From: BM714 sp964484935
GTDB taxonomy: Bacteria; Bacillota; Clostridia; Peptostreptococcales; BM714
Direction: 5' to 3'
DNA: 64,000 nucleotides
NCBI GenBank assembly: GCA_964484935.1
Contig: CAZAFW010000003.1
Span: 32,641-96,640 of the forward strand
The notes beneath the pieces were generated by a model. That model was not told where the DNA came from, did no database searches, and was given only the letters and a program-made list of their open reading frames with translations. Every line of letters begins with the position of its first letter. The stretch's first letter is position 1. This document shows positions 25,373-34,502 of the stretch, in pieces. The position numbers and the translations under genes were made by a program.

Positions 25373-27166
25373 TTATTTTACCGTTTCATAACCTTTGTTC
25401 GCCCAGCCGTAAGGAGCGTTTGCTTCCATTCCCATTCCGCCATTCAGAGAGACCGCATCGTAACCCAAAATTCTTAGCGCCGCCGTGCTCTGGCCTGCAG
25501 TTTGTCCGGTATAGCAGTAAACAACTGTGGTTTTATCGTTGTTTAGTGTCGGGAAAGCTTCTTGCATTCCAACGGCCCACGGTATGTTGAAGGCAGTCGG
25601 AATATGTCCTTCGGCGAAATCCTTGGCTCCTCTAACAGAAAGAACATATATGCTGTCGGGATCCTCGTCAAGTATCGCTTTGAGATTGTCCTCGCTGATC
25701 TTGTAATTCTTGTATATTCCTTCACTGACACCGGCAAGTCCGCTGTAGTACATTTCAATTGCCGATTCTATTTCATAACCGTAATCCGCAGCTTTTGCCG
25801 CTCCGAAGTCTGAAGCTTCGCTTGCAAGAGCATCTTCAAAACCTTCAACCTTGCTTATTCCCAGATTCCATCCAAGGTTTACGGATTTTGCATCGATTCC
25901 GGCAAAATTGAGGAGTGCTACTGTCTGTCCCGCAGTTTGACCCGTGTAGCAATATACATATACAGGCCTATCTGATGGAATCATGTCAAGATTGTCGCTT
26001 ATGGCTGTTCCCCAAGGGGCATTTACGGCTCCCTTGATGTGCCCTTCGGCGTAAACATCGGGCTGTCTTATGTCAAGCACGAACATGTCTTCTCCGGCCT
26101 TGACTTTTTCTATGAACTCGTCTTGCTTGATTTTATAATTGTGGTCTGGTTTCTCAGCGAAATAATTGTTTACTATTCCTTCGAGCCCTGCTCCCTCATA
26201 TACATCAAAGCCTTTGTTGGCCCAACCGTAAGGGGCATTGGCTGCCATTCCCATTCCGCCGTTTAAGGAAACTGCGTCGTATCCCATCATTCTGAGAGCG
26301 GCCGTGCTCTGGCCTGCAGTTTGGCCTGTGTAGCAATAGACAACTACTGTCTTGTCTTTGGGAATGGTGTTGAAGGATTCCTGCATTCCAGCGGCCCAAG
26401 GAATGTTGAAGGCTCTGGCGATATGCCCGCTTTCAAAATCCTTTGCTCCTCTTATTGAAAGAATGTATATGCTGTCGTCCTTTTCATCGATCAGATTCTT
26501 GAGATTGTCTTCGCTGATCTTGTAGTTCTTGAACATTGTATCTTTTACATCTGCCAAACCTTCATAATAGTCAGTGATTGCAGCCATTATGTCTCCGTCG
26601 ATTTCAGCGGCTTCGGATGAGTCGAAATCAGAAGCTTCCGTTGTTGTAACATCCTCTGCTCCTTCAACTTTGCTGATCCCAAGGTTCCATCCAAGGTTTA
26701 CCGAATATGCCTCGAATCCCGCGAAATTAAGCAAAGCGACGGTCTGTCCAGCCGTTTGTCCTGTATAGCAATATACATAAACAGGCTTATCCATGGGAAG
26801 CTTGTCCATATTTTCGCTTATTGCAGTTCCCCAAGGCGCATTTACGGCTCCTTCGATGTGCCCCTCGGCATAAACGTCAGGCTGCCTTATGTCGAGCACG
26901 AACATGTCTTCTCCAGCCTTGACTTTTTCAATGAAGGCGTCTTGCTTGATTTTGTAGTTGTGCTCCGGCTTGTCTGCAAAATATCCGTCTACAACGGATT
27001 CTACTGCGCTTGATTCGTCACCCGATGCAACCTCTGCCGGCTCTGATTTTTCGATTTTCTCAGCCGGTTCTGTTTGCGGCTCGGGAGTTGGTGCTGCGCA
27101 CCCTGCGGCAAGAGCAATGATGAGCATTGCCACAACCATAAGTAATAATTTATTCTTCTTAAACAT
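25373..27166 (-). CDS. Lipoprotein with four rhodanese domains (A-B-A-B)
   Basis: 597 residues. The signal peptide ends in lipobox LAAGC (Cys23), followed by a Glu/Pro-rich linker. Two modules of about 273 residues follow, each made of rhodanese A and B. The active-site loop CYTGQTAG occurs four times, at Cys133, Cys278, Cys406 and near Cys551. The two modules are highly similar in protein and DNA, so the gene arose by internal tandem duplication. Extracytoplasmic sulfurtransferases move sulfane sulfur (thiosulfate, polysulfide) to acceptors; the donor is unknown. It sits beside a second rhodanese lipoprotein gene and 10 kb from a TusA/YeeE island. Confidence 0.92.
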   Translation of the reverse strand: MFKKNKLLLMVVAMLIIALAAGCAAPTPEPQTEPAEKIEKSEPAEVASGDESSAVESVVDGYFADKPEHNYKIKQDAFIEKVKAGEDMFVLDIRQPDVYAEGHIEGAVNAPWGTAISENMDKLPMDKPVYVYCYTGQTAGQTVALLNFAGFEAYSVNLGWNLGISKVEGAEDVTTTEASDFDSSEAAEIDGDIMAAITDYYEGLADVKDTMFKNYKISEDNLKNLIDEKDDSIYILSIRGAKDFESGHIARAFNIPWAAGMQESFNTIPKDKTVVVYCYTGQTAGQSTAALRMMGYDAVSLNGGMGMAANAPYGWANKGFDVYEGAGLEGIVNNYFAEKPDHNYKIKQDEFIEKVKAGEDMFVLDIRQPDVYAEGHIKGAVNAPWGTAISDNLDMIPSDRPVYVYCYTGQTAGQTVALLNFAGIDAKSVNLGWNLGISKVEGFEDALASEASDFGAAKAADYGYEIESAIEMYYSGLAGVSEGIYKNYKISEDNLKAILDEDPDSIYVLSVRGAKDFAEGHIPTAFNIPWAVGMQEAFPTLNNDKTTVVYCYTGQTAGQSTAALRILGYDAVSLNGGMGMEANAPYGWANKGYETVK

Positions 27167-27294
27167 GAATAGACTTCCTCCTCTTATTTTGTGTTATTTA
27201 ATTAACAATTTCATTATATCAATCCATTTGCATCTACCATAAAACGATTTGCTAATGCAGCATTAGAAAAGACATTGACAAGGTCCCGGTTCAT

Positions 27295-27328
27295 AAATGG
27301 CAAGCCGCCACAGGGAGGCTTGCCATTT
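27295..27328 (-). terminator. Hairpin downstream of the two-domain rhodanese gene
   Basis: AAATGGCAAGCC and GGCTTGCCATTT form a perfect 12-bp stem with a 10-base loop. No good T-run follows leftward, so it may act as an mRNA stabiliser rather than a strong terminator. Confidence 0.6.
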
Positions 27329-27355
27329 GATAATATGGAGGAGTAAATTATGCTT

Positions 27356-28267
27356 TTATGATGCATCCTGCTCATTGAATTCTACTTTTTGGCCGCTTGG
27401 CATCTGTATGGGAAGAGCCTTGTCTGATGACCATTCCACCCACGCGCCGTCATAAAGCTTCAGATTTTCATAACCTGCATTTGCGAGCGCGAGATAAGTC
27501 TGCGCCCCTCTTATTGATGTTTTGCAGTACATTATTACGGTTCCGTCTTTGTCTATCCCTTTTTCCATGTACATTATAGATATATCCTGGGCAGACTTGT
27601 ATGTGCCGTCTGTGTATTGATTTTCCACATAATCGATGTGGATGGAGCTTGGAATTGTGCCTTCTTCGAATTCTTCCCTTGTTCTTGTGTCAATTAGGCA
27701 TGTATCCGGATCAGGGTAATTCAATTGGTCTATCACCGTGTCTATTGTAGCAAGCATGGATTCGTCGAATTCTTCAGCCTCATAGGAAACCGCCTCGACC
27801 TCAGGCGCCTCATCGGTAACTGTCATTCCGCTTTCTTCGAGGGCTTTCAATCCTCCGCTGACCACCTTTACATCTTCATTTCCATAGGCCTTAAGCGTCC
27901 ACCAGAATCTTGCCGCATCCATGTGATTGTTGTCGTCGTATACGATTATCTGCATTCCGTTTCCGATACCGCTCTCTCCAAGTATCTTTTCAATTTGCTC
28001 TTTGCCTCCAACCATGTTCGGGAATGGCTCGCTTACCACAATGTCGCCTCTGGTTATATTCACAGCTCCTTCAATATGAGCGGCCTCGTAGGCATCCGCC
28101 ATTTGCGCGTCAACCAAAACAGCTCCGTCCCCAATCATCTCAACTGCCGCTTCAGCATCTACTATAAACGGTCCATCGGCCTGTCCCGTAGTCCCCAGAC
28201 ATCCAGAAAGGGCTCCCAATGCCAAAACCAAGGTTAAAAGCATTACCGGTTTCAAGTATTTTTTCAT
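27356..28267 (-). CDS. Two-domain rhodanese (thiosulfate sulfurtransferase) lipoprotein
   Basis: 303 residues. Lipobox LSGC gives a lipidated Cys22. Residues about 38-155 are the N-terminal rhodanese domain, where the active loop reads VYDDNNHMDAARFWW with Asp in place of Cys, as is normal for the inactive half of two-domain rhodaneses. About 185-290 are the C-terminal domain with MYCKTSIRGAQTY, giving the catalytic Cys and the following Arg. ATG follows GGAGG. It is anchored outside the membrane. It lies upstream of the four-domain rhodanese gene on the same strand, 189 bp apart, with a hairpin between. Confidence 0.92.
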   Translation of the reverse strand: MKKYLKPVMLLTLVLALGALSGCLGTTGQADGPFIVDAEAAVEMIGDGAVLVDAQMADAYEAAHIEGAVNITRGDIVVSEPFPNMVGGKEQIEKILGESGIGNGMQIIVYDDNNHMDAARFWWTLKAYGNEDVKVVSGGLKALEESGMTVTDEAPEVEAVSYEAEEFDESMLATIDTVIDQLNYPDPDTCLIDTRTREEFEEGTIPSSIHIDYVENQYTDGTYKSAQDISIMYMEKGIDKDGTVIMYCKTSIRGAQTYLALANAGYENLKLYDGAWVEWSSDKALPIQMPSGQKVEFNEQDAS

Positions 28268-28455
28268 AAATAATCCTCCATCCTTTTTATAAGTCGGATT
28301 GTTAATTTATCAACAATCATCACTGATATTATACAAGAAGCATTCATTGATGCGGTATCCACTTTTTTAATATTGCATCCGATTATTAAATACGAAACGT
28401 TTTTATAATGTAATGGTATAATAATCACAGAAAATCAGGTGGGGAGGCAAAAGGC

Positions 28456-30000
28456 ATGAGCAGAATAAATGCATTCGTCAAAAATCACGGCATTGGAATA
28501 CTTGCGCTTTTGCTGTACGCTTCAGCCAGCATTTTTTTTATTGACAAATTCCCCTTCATGCACTCTGACGAGGCATGGCTGAGCGGCCTTTCACAAACCG
28601 TTTTGAACGAAGGACGAATCGACTTGACCGAACCCTTCTTCGACCTTTACCCCAGAAACCCCCATGCGATAAAAATATTTTTTGTGGCCTTGCAAGCATT
28701 GGCAATAAGCATTTTCGGCCACAACCTGATCGGCATGAGAATGATTTCACTCGTTGCGGGCATCTTCTCGCTATGTCTCTTTTACAGAATACTCATGACC
28801 CGTTTCAAAGACAAAAATTTTGCCCATCTGGCAACATCCCTGCTCGCAGTGGATGTTCAATTCATATATGCCTCCCATATGGCAAGGCAGGAAAGCATTC
28901 TTTTGCTCATAAGCCTTGCCGCATATGACTATTTACTGCGGAAAAACCCGACCGGCAGGGCAAGCGCAGCCATTCTCGCGGCAATACTCTCCATAGGCAT
29001 AGGAATTCATCCAAACAGCTTCATCGTTGCAATACCCTTCGGGCTTATGCTTTTGTATCGTTATTTCAGGAAAGAGGCAAAGCTGCGGGACATTGTCATA
29101 TTCATATCCGTTCTGGCGGCTGCGGCATTGATTTTCATAGCGCTCAGTTTGCATATGGATCCCGATTTCATCAAAAATTACTCAGAATACGGAAAAACGC
29201 TGGGTGTCACTCAAAGCCTTCTTTCAAAATTTCTGCAAATAAAGCTGTTTTATATCAAGCTTTTCCTACAGGTGAGCGGAACCTACTACACTCCCGACAT
29301 AAGGCTTCAGCTCCTGCTTATGGCTTCAGCCTTCCTTTACGGCACGGCAAAACTTATAAAGTCGAGAGGCGAATCGCAGGCAGCGTATCCCCTGCTTGGA
29401 CTTTTGGGGATAAATATAGGATATATGCTGGTGGGCCGCTACAACCAGACAAGCATAATTTTCCTTTTCCCTTGGTTCTACATGCTTGTTGCGGAACTTG
29501 TGCACCCCTTGGCCAAGTCAGGAAAAAGGATTTTATCCCTTCTTGTTTCAGCAACACTAGCGATAAGCTGTTTCCAAATCTCGATACACCCCGGCAGGGA
29601 CTACCAGTCCTACCTCTGCGACATATCAAGCGCGGTTCCAAATGATGCCCGCGTGCTTTCAAACCTCAACACAGGCTATTATTTCAATCCTGAAAATCTC
29701 TTCGATTACAGGAATCTTGCGCACTTGAAGGAAAATTCGCTAAGCTTTGAGGACTACATCGACAAGAACGGAATAGAATATATTCTTTATCCCGAAGAAA
29801 TGGACATAATCTGGAATACCCGCCCCGTATACAACAGCCTATACGGCAATCCCGCGGATTATTACGAATCAATGAATGCCTTCATTTCGGAAAAATGCAT
29901 TCTTACGGATACTTTTCACAACGACACCTATCCGGTCAGGATTGTCAGGCTTATGGGGCAAAAGGAAAGAACCCTGCGCATTTACAAGGTCCTGAAATGA
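28456..30000 (+). CDS. GT39/ArnT-like membrane glycosyltransferase (GT-C fold)
   Basis: 514 residues with ten or more helices. The first extracytoplasmic loop has FMHSDEAWLSG, whose acidic pair is the catalytic feature of GT-C enzymes that use polyprenyl-phosphate sugars. It is followed by a long hydrophobic domain and a soluble C-terminal part (about 390-514) with a nucleophile-free alpha/beta look. ATG follows GGGGAGG by 8 bases. It faces the end of the aminosugar operon 25 bp away. The likely role is moving a lipid-linked sugar made by that operon onto an envelope acceptor (inference). Confidence 0.8.
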   Translation: MSRINAFVKNHGIGILALLLYASASIFFIDKFPFMHSDEAWLSGLSQTVLNEGRIDLTEPFFDLYPRNPHAIKIFFVALQALAISIFGHNLIGMRMISLVAGIFSLCLFYRILMTRFKDKNFAHLATSLLAVDVQFIYASHMARQESILLLISLAAYDYLLRKNPTGRASAAILAAILSIGIGIHPNSFIVAIPFGLMLLYRYFRKEAKLRDIVIFISVLAAAALIFIALSLHMDPDFIKNYSEYGKTLGVTQSLLSKFLQIKLFYIKLFLQVSGTYYTPDIRLQLLLMASAFLYGTAKLIKSRGESQAAYPLLGLLGINIGYMLVGRYNQTSIIFLFPWFYMLVAELVHPLAKSGKRILSLLVSATLAISCFQISIHPGRDYQSYLCDISSAVPNDARVLSNLNTGYYFNPENLFDYRNLAHLKENSLSFEDYIDKNGIEYILYPEEMDIIWNTRPVYNSLYGNPADYYESMNAFISEKCILTDTFHNDTYPVRIVRLMGQKERTLRIYKVLK

Positions 30001-30025
30001 TGATTTTAAAATTGCAAAGGATTGC

Positions 30026-30778
30026 TTAAGCCATTATTTCATTTTTTATCCGTTCCTTTTCATCGAAATAGTCTTCTTTTGTTTTGCGCAAACCCTTCCA
30101 TTCGTTTTTTGCGATTCTTTTCACCTTCCCGGATTCCTTGCCCATTATCAGTATCCTGTCGGAAATGTAGAGGGCTTCCTCTATGTCGTGTGTTACGAAT
30201 ACGACCGTCAGGCCCTTGTCCTTCCAAATTCCAAGAAGCAAGTCCTGCAGTGAATCTCTGGTGATCGCATCGACATTGGCAAAAGGCTCATCCATCAGAA
30301 TCAGGTCCGGTTCGGATGCCAAGGCTCTTGCAATGGCGCCCCTCTGGCGCATGCCACCGGACAATTCGTGGGGATAATAGTTGCCGTAGCCTTCAAGCCC
30401 CACCTGCTCAAGCATGTCGCATGCCTTTTTTTCATAAAAAGCCTTGGGCTTTTTTTTATGCCGCTTTTTAACCGGCATGGCTATGTTGTCGTGGAGATCG
30501 AACCACGGAAACAATTGATGGCTATCCTGGAAAACCATTATCATGGAAAAACTCGGGGCCTTGATTTTTTCACCGTGCAGAAGCACTTGACCCGAATCGA
30601 TCTTCTCGAATCCTCCAATCACATTTAGAGCCGTGGTCTTTCCGCATCCGGAGGCTCCCAAAATGGAAATTATTTCGCCCTTTTGGACTTCCATTGAAAA
30701 ATCCCTGAGAATAAATCTCGGTTTGCCGTCCTTGAAATACTTTTTTGTTATGTTTATTGCTTGCAATGCGGTATTCAT
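30026..30778 (-). CDS. ABC transporter ATP-binding protein, NitT/TauT (SsuB-like) type
   Basis: 250 residues. Walker A GASGCGKTTAL, Q-loop VFQDSHQLFPW, signature LSGGMRQRGAIARAL, Walker B DLILMDEPFANVD and H-loop VTHDIEEAL are intact. ATG at 30778 overlaps the permease stop by 4 bases (ATGA). An upstream start at 30793 is open but less likely. It energises the importer formed with the two preceding gene products and is the last gene of the seven-gene operon. Confidence 0.92.
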   Translation of the reverse strand: MNTALQAINITKKYFKDGKPRFILRDFSMEVQKGEIISILGASGCGKTTALNVIGGFEKIDSGQVLLHGEKIKAPSFSMIMVFQDSHQLFPWFDLHDNIAMPVKKRHKKKPKAFYEKKACDMLEQVGLEGYGNYYPHELSGGMRQRGAIARALASEPDLILMDEPFANVDAITRDSLQDLLLGIWKDKGLTVVFVTHDIEEALYISDRILIMGKESGKVKRIAKNEWKGLRKTKEDYFDEKERIKNEIMA

Positions 30779-31539
30779 TCGGCCATTCCCCATTTCTCAA
30801 CCGTTCTCTTCTCTATGAATCCGAATACGAATTTCTCGACCGTTATGCCTATAAGCATTATTATGAAAAGACCCGATACAATTCCGGCAATGTCCATAAA
30901 AACGCGGCTCTTGTATATGGCCCATCCTATTCCTCCGGCAAGACCCGCCGCTCCGAAAATCATTTCAGCGCTTATAAGCGCTCTCCACGCCCTTGCCCAT
31001 GCAATCTTGAAGCCCGCTATTATGAAAGGCGCGGAAGCCGGTATTGAAATGCGGAATATCTTCTCTCGTGTCGAAAAACCGTAATTGTCTCCCACCTTGA
31101 AATAAATATAGGGTATGGACGCTATTCCTGAAAGAACGTTCTGCATCAGCGGCCAAAATGCCCCGTGGACTATTATTATTATTATTGCCGCCTTTCCCGT
31201 CCCGACCCAAAGTATCACAAGCGGAAGCAGCGCTACCCCGGGCAAGGGATGAATCAATGTGACGATTGTTGCGACAATTTTTCTGAAACCGTCCATTTCC
31301 ATGCACGCGTATCCCGTGATTATTGCAAGCAGCCCGCTGATCAGGAGACCCTTTCCTATGAGCTCCAGAGAAAACAGGATCTGTAGCGGCAAATCCCCCT
31401 CGACAAACCCGTTGGCAAGGCTTTCGGCAACATTCGCCGGCGATGGAAACACCATGGGGTCGAGCCGGCCTGAAGCTGACCCTACCTGCCACAAGGCAAG
31501 AAGCAACAGTGCCGCCGCCAAACCCCTTAGACGCTTCAT
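30775..31539 (-). CDS. ABC transporter permease, NitT/TauT type
   Basis: 254 residues, six predicted helices, with PSPANVAESLANGF near the N-terminus, which is typical of SsuC/TauC-like permeases. The cytoplasmic coupling loop is near FRISIPASAPFIIAGFKIAWARAWRAL. It overlaps the substrate-binding-protein gene by 4 bases and the ATPase gene by 4 bases. A fairly regular homodimeric permease; its substrate is not known. Confidence 0.9.
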   Translation of the reverse strand: MKRLRGLAAALLLLALWQVGSASGRLDPMVFPSPANVAESLANGFVEGDLPLQILFSLELIGKGLLISGLLAIITGYACMEMDGFRKIVATIVTLIHPLPGVALLPLVILWVGTGKAAIIIIIVHGAFWPLMQNVLSGIASIPYIYFKVGDNYGFSTREKIFRISIPASAPFIIAGFKIAWARAWRALISAEMIFGAAGLAGGIGWAIYKSRVFMDIAGIVSGLFIIMLIGITVEKFVFGFIEKRTVEKWGMAE

Positions 31540-32483
31540 GACCCGTCACCCCTTGTCAAATCCGCCATTTCTCCAAGGTCGTCTATATATCCACGGCTTT
31601 CCATGAAATCATGGAATTTTTGCATGCCGGCAATTTCAAGGGTATAGACCATGTCTTCCCTTGTTATATATTCATAGATTTTTTCTTTTTCGATCCCGTA
31701 CGCTCCGGAAAGCACCGCGGAAGCTTCTTTGGGATTTTCCTTCATGAATGCTACAGCCTCTTCCAGCGCTTCCTTGAAGGCCGCCTCCCTAAGAGGATTT
31801 TTGATTGAGAATTCATCCATAGAAACCCCCACGACAAAAGTGAACCTTTCTCCCATGGCCTCTTTGCCAGTGAAGACCACATGGGCCTCTTCGTTTTCAA
31901 GCTCCATGAAAAGATAGGGGGGGCTCGTAAAATGGCCTGCTACGTCCGCTTTTGAAAGAAGCGCATGCATTCCGTCGGGATGAGTCATCGTGACTATCCT
32001 GTCGTCGAAATAACCGGCGTCTCCAAGTTCCTTTTCCGCCGCCATGGAAAGGAGCATGTGCTGTATGCTTCCGGGCTGTGGAAGAGCGATCCGGTCCGAT
32101 TCAGTGAAATCAGACAATTCCCGTATTCCCTCGTCCAGGCTCACAAGTGCAACCGGAACTTCGGACAATCCGGAAATTATCTTCCAGCGCATGCCTTTGT
32201 CGGCTCCTATGAGAAAGGGCGGAATAGCCATGAATCCGATGTCGAGGTCCCCGCCTACCATTGCTTCCCGTATTGCCGCGGTGTTTGCCATCTGTTTCCA
32301 CTCGATTTCAACTCCACTGAGCCTGTCGCTCAAAAATCCCTTTTCCTTCATTATTGTGACCGGCGCATAGGCAAGCCCGTATTGTTCGGCGATCGCCAAG
32401 CTTTCTCTTTCATCCGAACATGCGGAAAGTAAAAGAAGCAGGGCAAGAGCCGCCAATATCCTCTTCATCTTTACTATTTTCAC
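31536..32483 (-). CDS. ABC transporter substrate-binding lipoprotein, NMT1/SsuA-like
   Basis: 315 residues. Lipobox LLSAC gives lipidation at Cys22. The mature domain is of the NMT1/THI5/SsuA type (EQYGLAYAPVTIMKEKGF; GGDLDIGFMAIPPFLIG). Start: GTG at 32483 with AAGGA 9 bases upstream fits better than the internal ATG at 32468. This family binds sulfonates, nitrate, thiamine precursors or small aromatics. Here it is embedded in an aminosugar operon, 19 bases after an ATP-grasp gene, so its ligand may be a building block for that pathway (inference). Confidence 0.88.
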   Translation of the reverse strand: MKIVKMKRILAALALLLLLSACSDERESLAIAEQYGLAYAPVTIMKEKGFLSDRLSGVEIEWKQMANTAAIREAMVGGDLDIGFMAIPPFLIGADKGMRWKIISGLSEVPVALVSLDEGIRELSDFTESDRIALPQPGSIQHMLLSMAAEKELGDAGYFDDRIVTMTHPDGMHALLSKADVAGHFTSPPYLFMELENEEAHVVFTGKEAMGERFTFVVGVSMDEFSIKNPLREAAFKEALEEAVAFMKENPKEASAVLSGAYGIEKEKIYEYITREDMVYTLEIAGMQKFHDFMESRGYIDDLGEMADLTRGDGS

Positions 32484-32502
32484 AAAATCAATTCCTTTCC
32501 AT

Positions 32503-33744
32503 TTAAAGGACCGGACCCTTTATTATCATGTTTTTGCCGTTCTCATCCAGAAATCTCAATTTTCCAAAGACTTTTTCCACTCTTTGCTTAAGTGCATGCC
32601 TGTCATTTCCTTTCACAAGGAAATACCCGGCTCGCTGCGTTGCGTTTTTTATGTCGCCCATCCTGTCTCCCTTTGCGAAGTGGTATCCAACCTTGAACAC
32701 ACCGTCAATCCCCATAAGCTCTTCCGGATCCGTCTGCATGCAAATTGTCCCGGGAGAAGCAAAAAACAGCTGTGCCGAAAAATGCCCTTCCGTTTGCCAT
32801 GCATCGCATGACATTAGCCTTTCGTATGAAACAGGTCTGCCCATTATAAAATCTGTCTGCATCTTCAATATGTCCACCCCTGTCAATTCCGGTATGGTCA
32901 TATCCTCGTATGCCCCGCCAATCCTGCAGGCAATTTCGTTTACCATTATTCCTCCAGTCCCGACAAGCATCTGATAGTAAATCGGGCCGTTTCTGATTCC
33001 AAAAACCCTTGTGGTAAGGTCGGTGATTTCCCTTATCTCTTTTTCCCGGTCAGCCATGTGAATTGAGGGAAATTGGTGGGCGCTGCAAATGCCTATGTGA
33101 ACGCCGCTGTCCATGACTATCCTGTCCGTCACTGCAAGAATCCTGGCTCGTCCGTCGACAACCCAACCGCTGACAGTTATCTCGTCATTGGGATAATAAT
33201 TTTCAACAAGCACTTCGGACTGCCTGGAGAAGCTCAGCGTTTCCTTTATTCGGCTTCTTATCTCTTCCTCTGTGTCCAGACGGAAGACGCCTCTTTGCCC
33301 CTGACTGTCCACTGGTTTAATTACATAAGGCGCCTTCAGATGCGATATTTCGGATTTTTTGAAATCCCCGCCAATAAACGCAAATGGGAGGGTTGGGACT
33401 CCCCCCTCTTTCATTATGGTTTTCATCCTTTTCTTGTTGGTGACATCAAGCGCCTTCTCGGAATCGAAAAAATATCTCAAGCCCATGTATTCGGATACGG
33501 CGGCTGCCGTATATACCGGCTGGTCGGTTCCGGTTGTCATCACCCCGTCCACTCCATGCTTTATTGCAGTTTCAATGCATGCCTCGACGTCGAATGTGCT
33601 CGCGCCGCTTTCGAAAGTGCTGACCGCCTTTCCCGGAGCATTCTCATAATAGTCGGCGGCTACAACTTCAATGCCCATCTCTTTTTCAAGCCTTTCAATG
33701 GCATTCATCTGGCAATGGCCGGCTCCCAGCATCATGATTCTCAT
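32503..33744 (-). CDS. ATP-grasp ligase (carbamoyl-phosphate-synthase-like fold)
   Basis: 413 residues. The N-terminal preATP-grasp segment starts RIMMLGAGHCQMNAIERLEK. The ATP-grasp core runs from about 110 to 300 with APYVIKPVDSQGQRGV (ATP loop), VLVENYYPNDEITVSGW and MVNEIACRIGG (metal-binding Glu/Asn). The enzymes join a carboxylate to an amine through an acyl phosphate. It overlaps the GT2 gene by 4 bases (ATGA) and is followed 19 bases on by the ABC importer genes. It might acylate an aminosugar with an imported acid or amino acid; this is only a hypothesis from context. Confidence 0.85.
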   Translation of the reverse strand: MRIMMLGAGHCQMNAIERLEKEMGIEVVAADYYENAPGKAVSTFESGASTFDVEACIETAIKHGVDGVMTTGTDQPVYTAAAVSEYMGLRYFFDSEKALDVTNKKRMKTIMKEGGVPTLPFAFIGGDFKKSEISHLKAPYVIKPVDSQGQRGVFRLDTEEEIRSRIKETLSFSRQSEVLVENYYPNDEITVSGWVVDGRARILAVTDRIVMDSGVHIGICSAHQFPSIHMADREKEIREITDLTTRVFGIRNGPIYYQMLVGTGGIMVNEIACRIGGAYEDMTIPELTGVDILKMQTDFIMGRPVSYERLMSCDAWQTEGHFSAQLFFASPGTICMQTDPEELMGIDGVFKVGYHFAKGDRMGDIKNATQRAGYFLVKGNDRHALKQRVEKVFGKLRFLDENGKNMIIKGPVL

Positions 33745-34502
33745 AATCGGCTACCATCCCCCATTTCCTGGTTCTCTATCTCGTAAAGTTTGCCTCTTTT
33801 GCGAAAAATCTTCAAAACCCTAAAATCAGAATAGTGGATTACAAGTTTTGCAAAAATTTTCAGGAGGCTTGACAATGTGTAGTTGGATTGTCCATGGGCT
33901 CTTTCCTCATGGCTCAAATCAATCCATGCTATTTTCGGGGTTCTCTTTATCAATTCGGCTGACACATAAACAAATCCCGAATCGGTTTTATTTAGTCCTG
34001 CTTTGATTCTGCTGTCGAACATTCTGCAGCTGCTTATTCGTACAGGTTTTTTTGTTTTAAGTATGAAATTGAATGCCAGAAACGTCAGCTTCGAGCCCAG
34101 AGGTCTGTACCACTTGTGGGCCGGCTTCTCAGGCACTGCAAAAACCAATTCAGCGCCCTTGTCCATTTCAGCCTTCATGAGCCCCAGTATTCCCGGAGGA
34201 TGCTGCAGGTCGTCGTCAAGCGTCGCGATTATGTCGCCCTCTGCAAATTGCATGCCGCAAAACGTTGCGTTTTGCTGGCCATAATTTTTCTTTAGCTTGA
34301 TCAGTTTTATCCTGCTGTCCGAATTCCTGAGCTCTTTCATCACCCGATAGCTGTCGTCCCTGCTTGCATCGTCCACCAGGATGATTTCGACCTGCCCGAA
34401 ACAACCTGTCGATGAGTCGAAAATGCTTTCGCACAGAGTTTTCAAGGATTTTGCCCCATTGTAGACAGGAACTACTACAGACAATTTTTCCAAAGGCTCC
34501 AT
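33741..34502 (-). CDS. GT2 glycosyltransferase, ArnC/DPM1-like, without the usual membrane helices
   Basis: 253 residues. The GT-A core is complete: SVVVPVYNGAKSL, ILVDDASRDDS, LKKNYGQQNATFCGM and ATLDDDLQHPP, the pattern of polyprenyl-phosphate sugar transferases (ArnC, GtrB, DPM1). ArnC and GtrB carry two C-terminal membrane helices; this protein stops shortly after YTLSSLLKIFAKLVIHYSDF with a basic tail, so it may bind the membrane peripherally. The start codon directly follows the wecE stop (TGA-ATG). It probably loads the aminosugar onto undecaprenyl phosphate. Confidence 0.85.
   Translation of the reverse strand: MEPLEKLSVVVPVYNGAKSLKTLCESIFDSSTGCFGQVEIILVDDASRDDSYRVMKELRNSDSRIKLIKLKKNYGQQNATFCGMQFAEGDIIATLDDDLQHPPGILGLMKAEMDKGAELVFAVPEKPAHKWYRPLGSKLTFLAFNFILKTKKPVRISSCRMFDSRIKAGLNKTDSGFVYVSAELIKRTPKIAWIDLSHEERAHGQSNYTLSSLLKIFAKLVIHYSDFRVLKIFRKRGKLYEIENQEMGDGSRL

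Noticed and set aside
26205..26399. Independent gene inside the four-rhodanese region
   Set aside because: Short open frames there are out-of-frame readings of the duplicated rhodanese modules with no ribosome site.
31136..31200. ATT-rich microsatellite (TATTATTATTATTATT) near 31171-31187
   Set aside because: It is inside the permease gene and codes for a run of Ile in a membrane helix, so it needs no special explanation.
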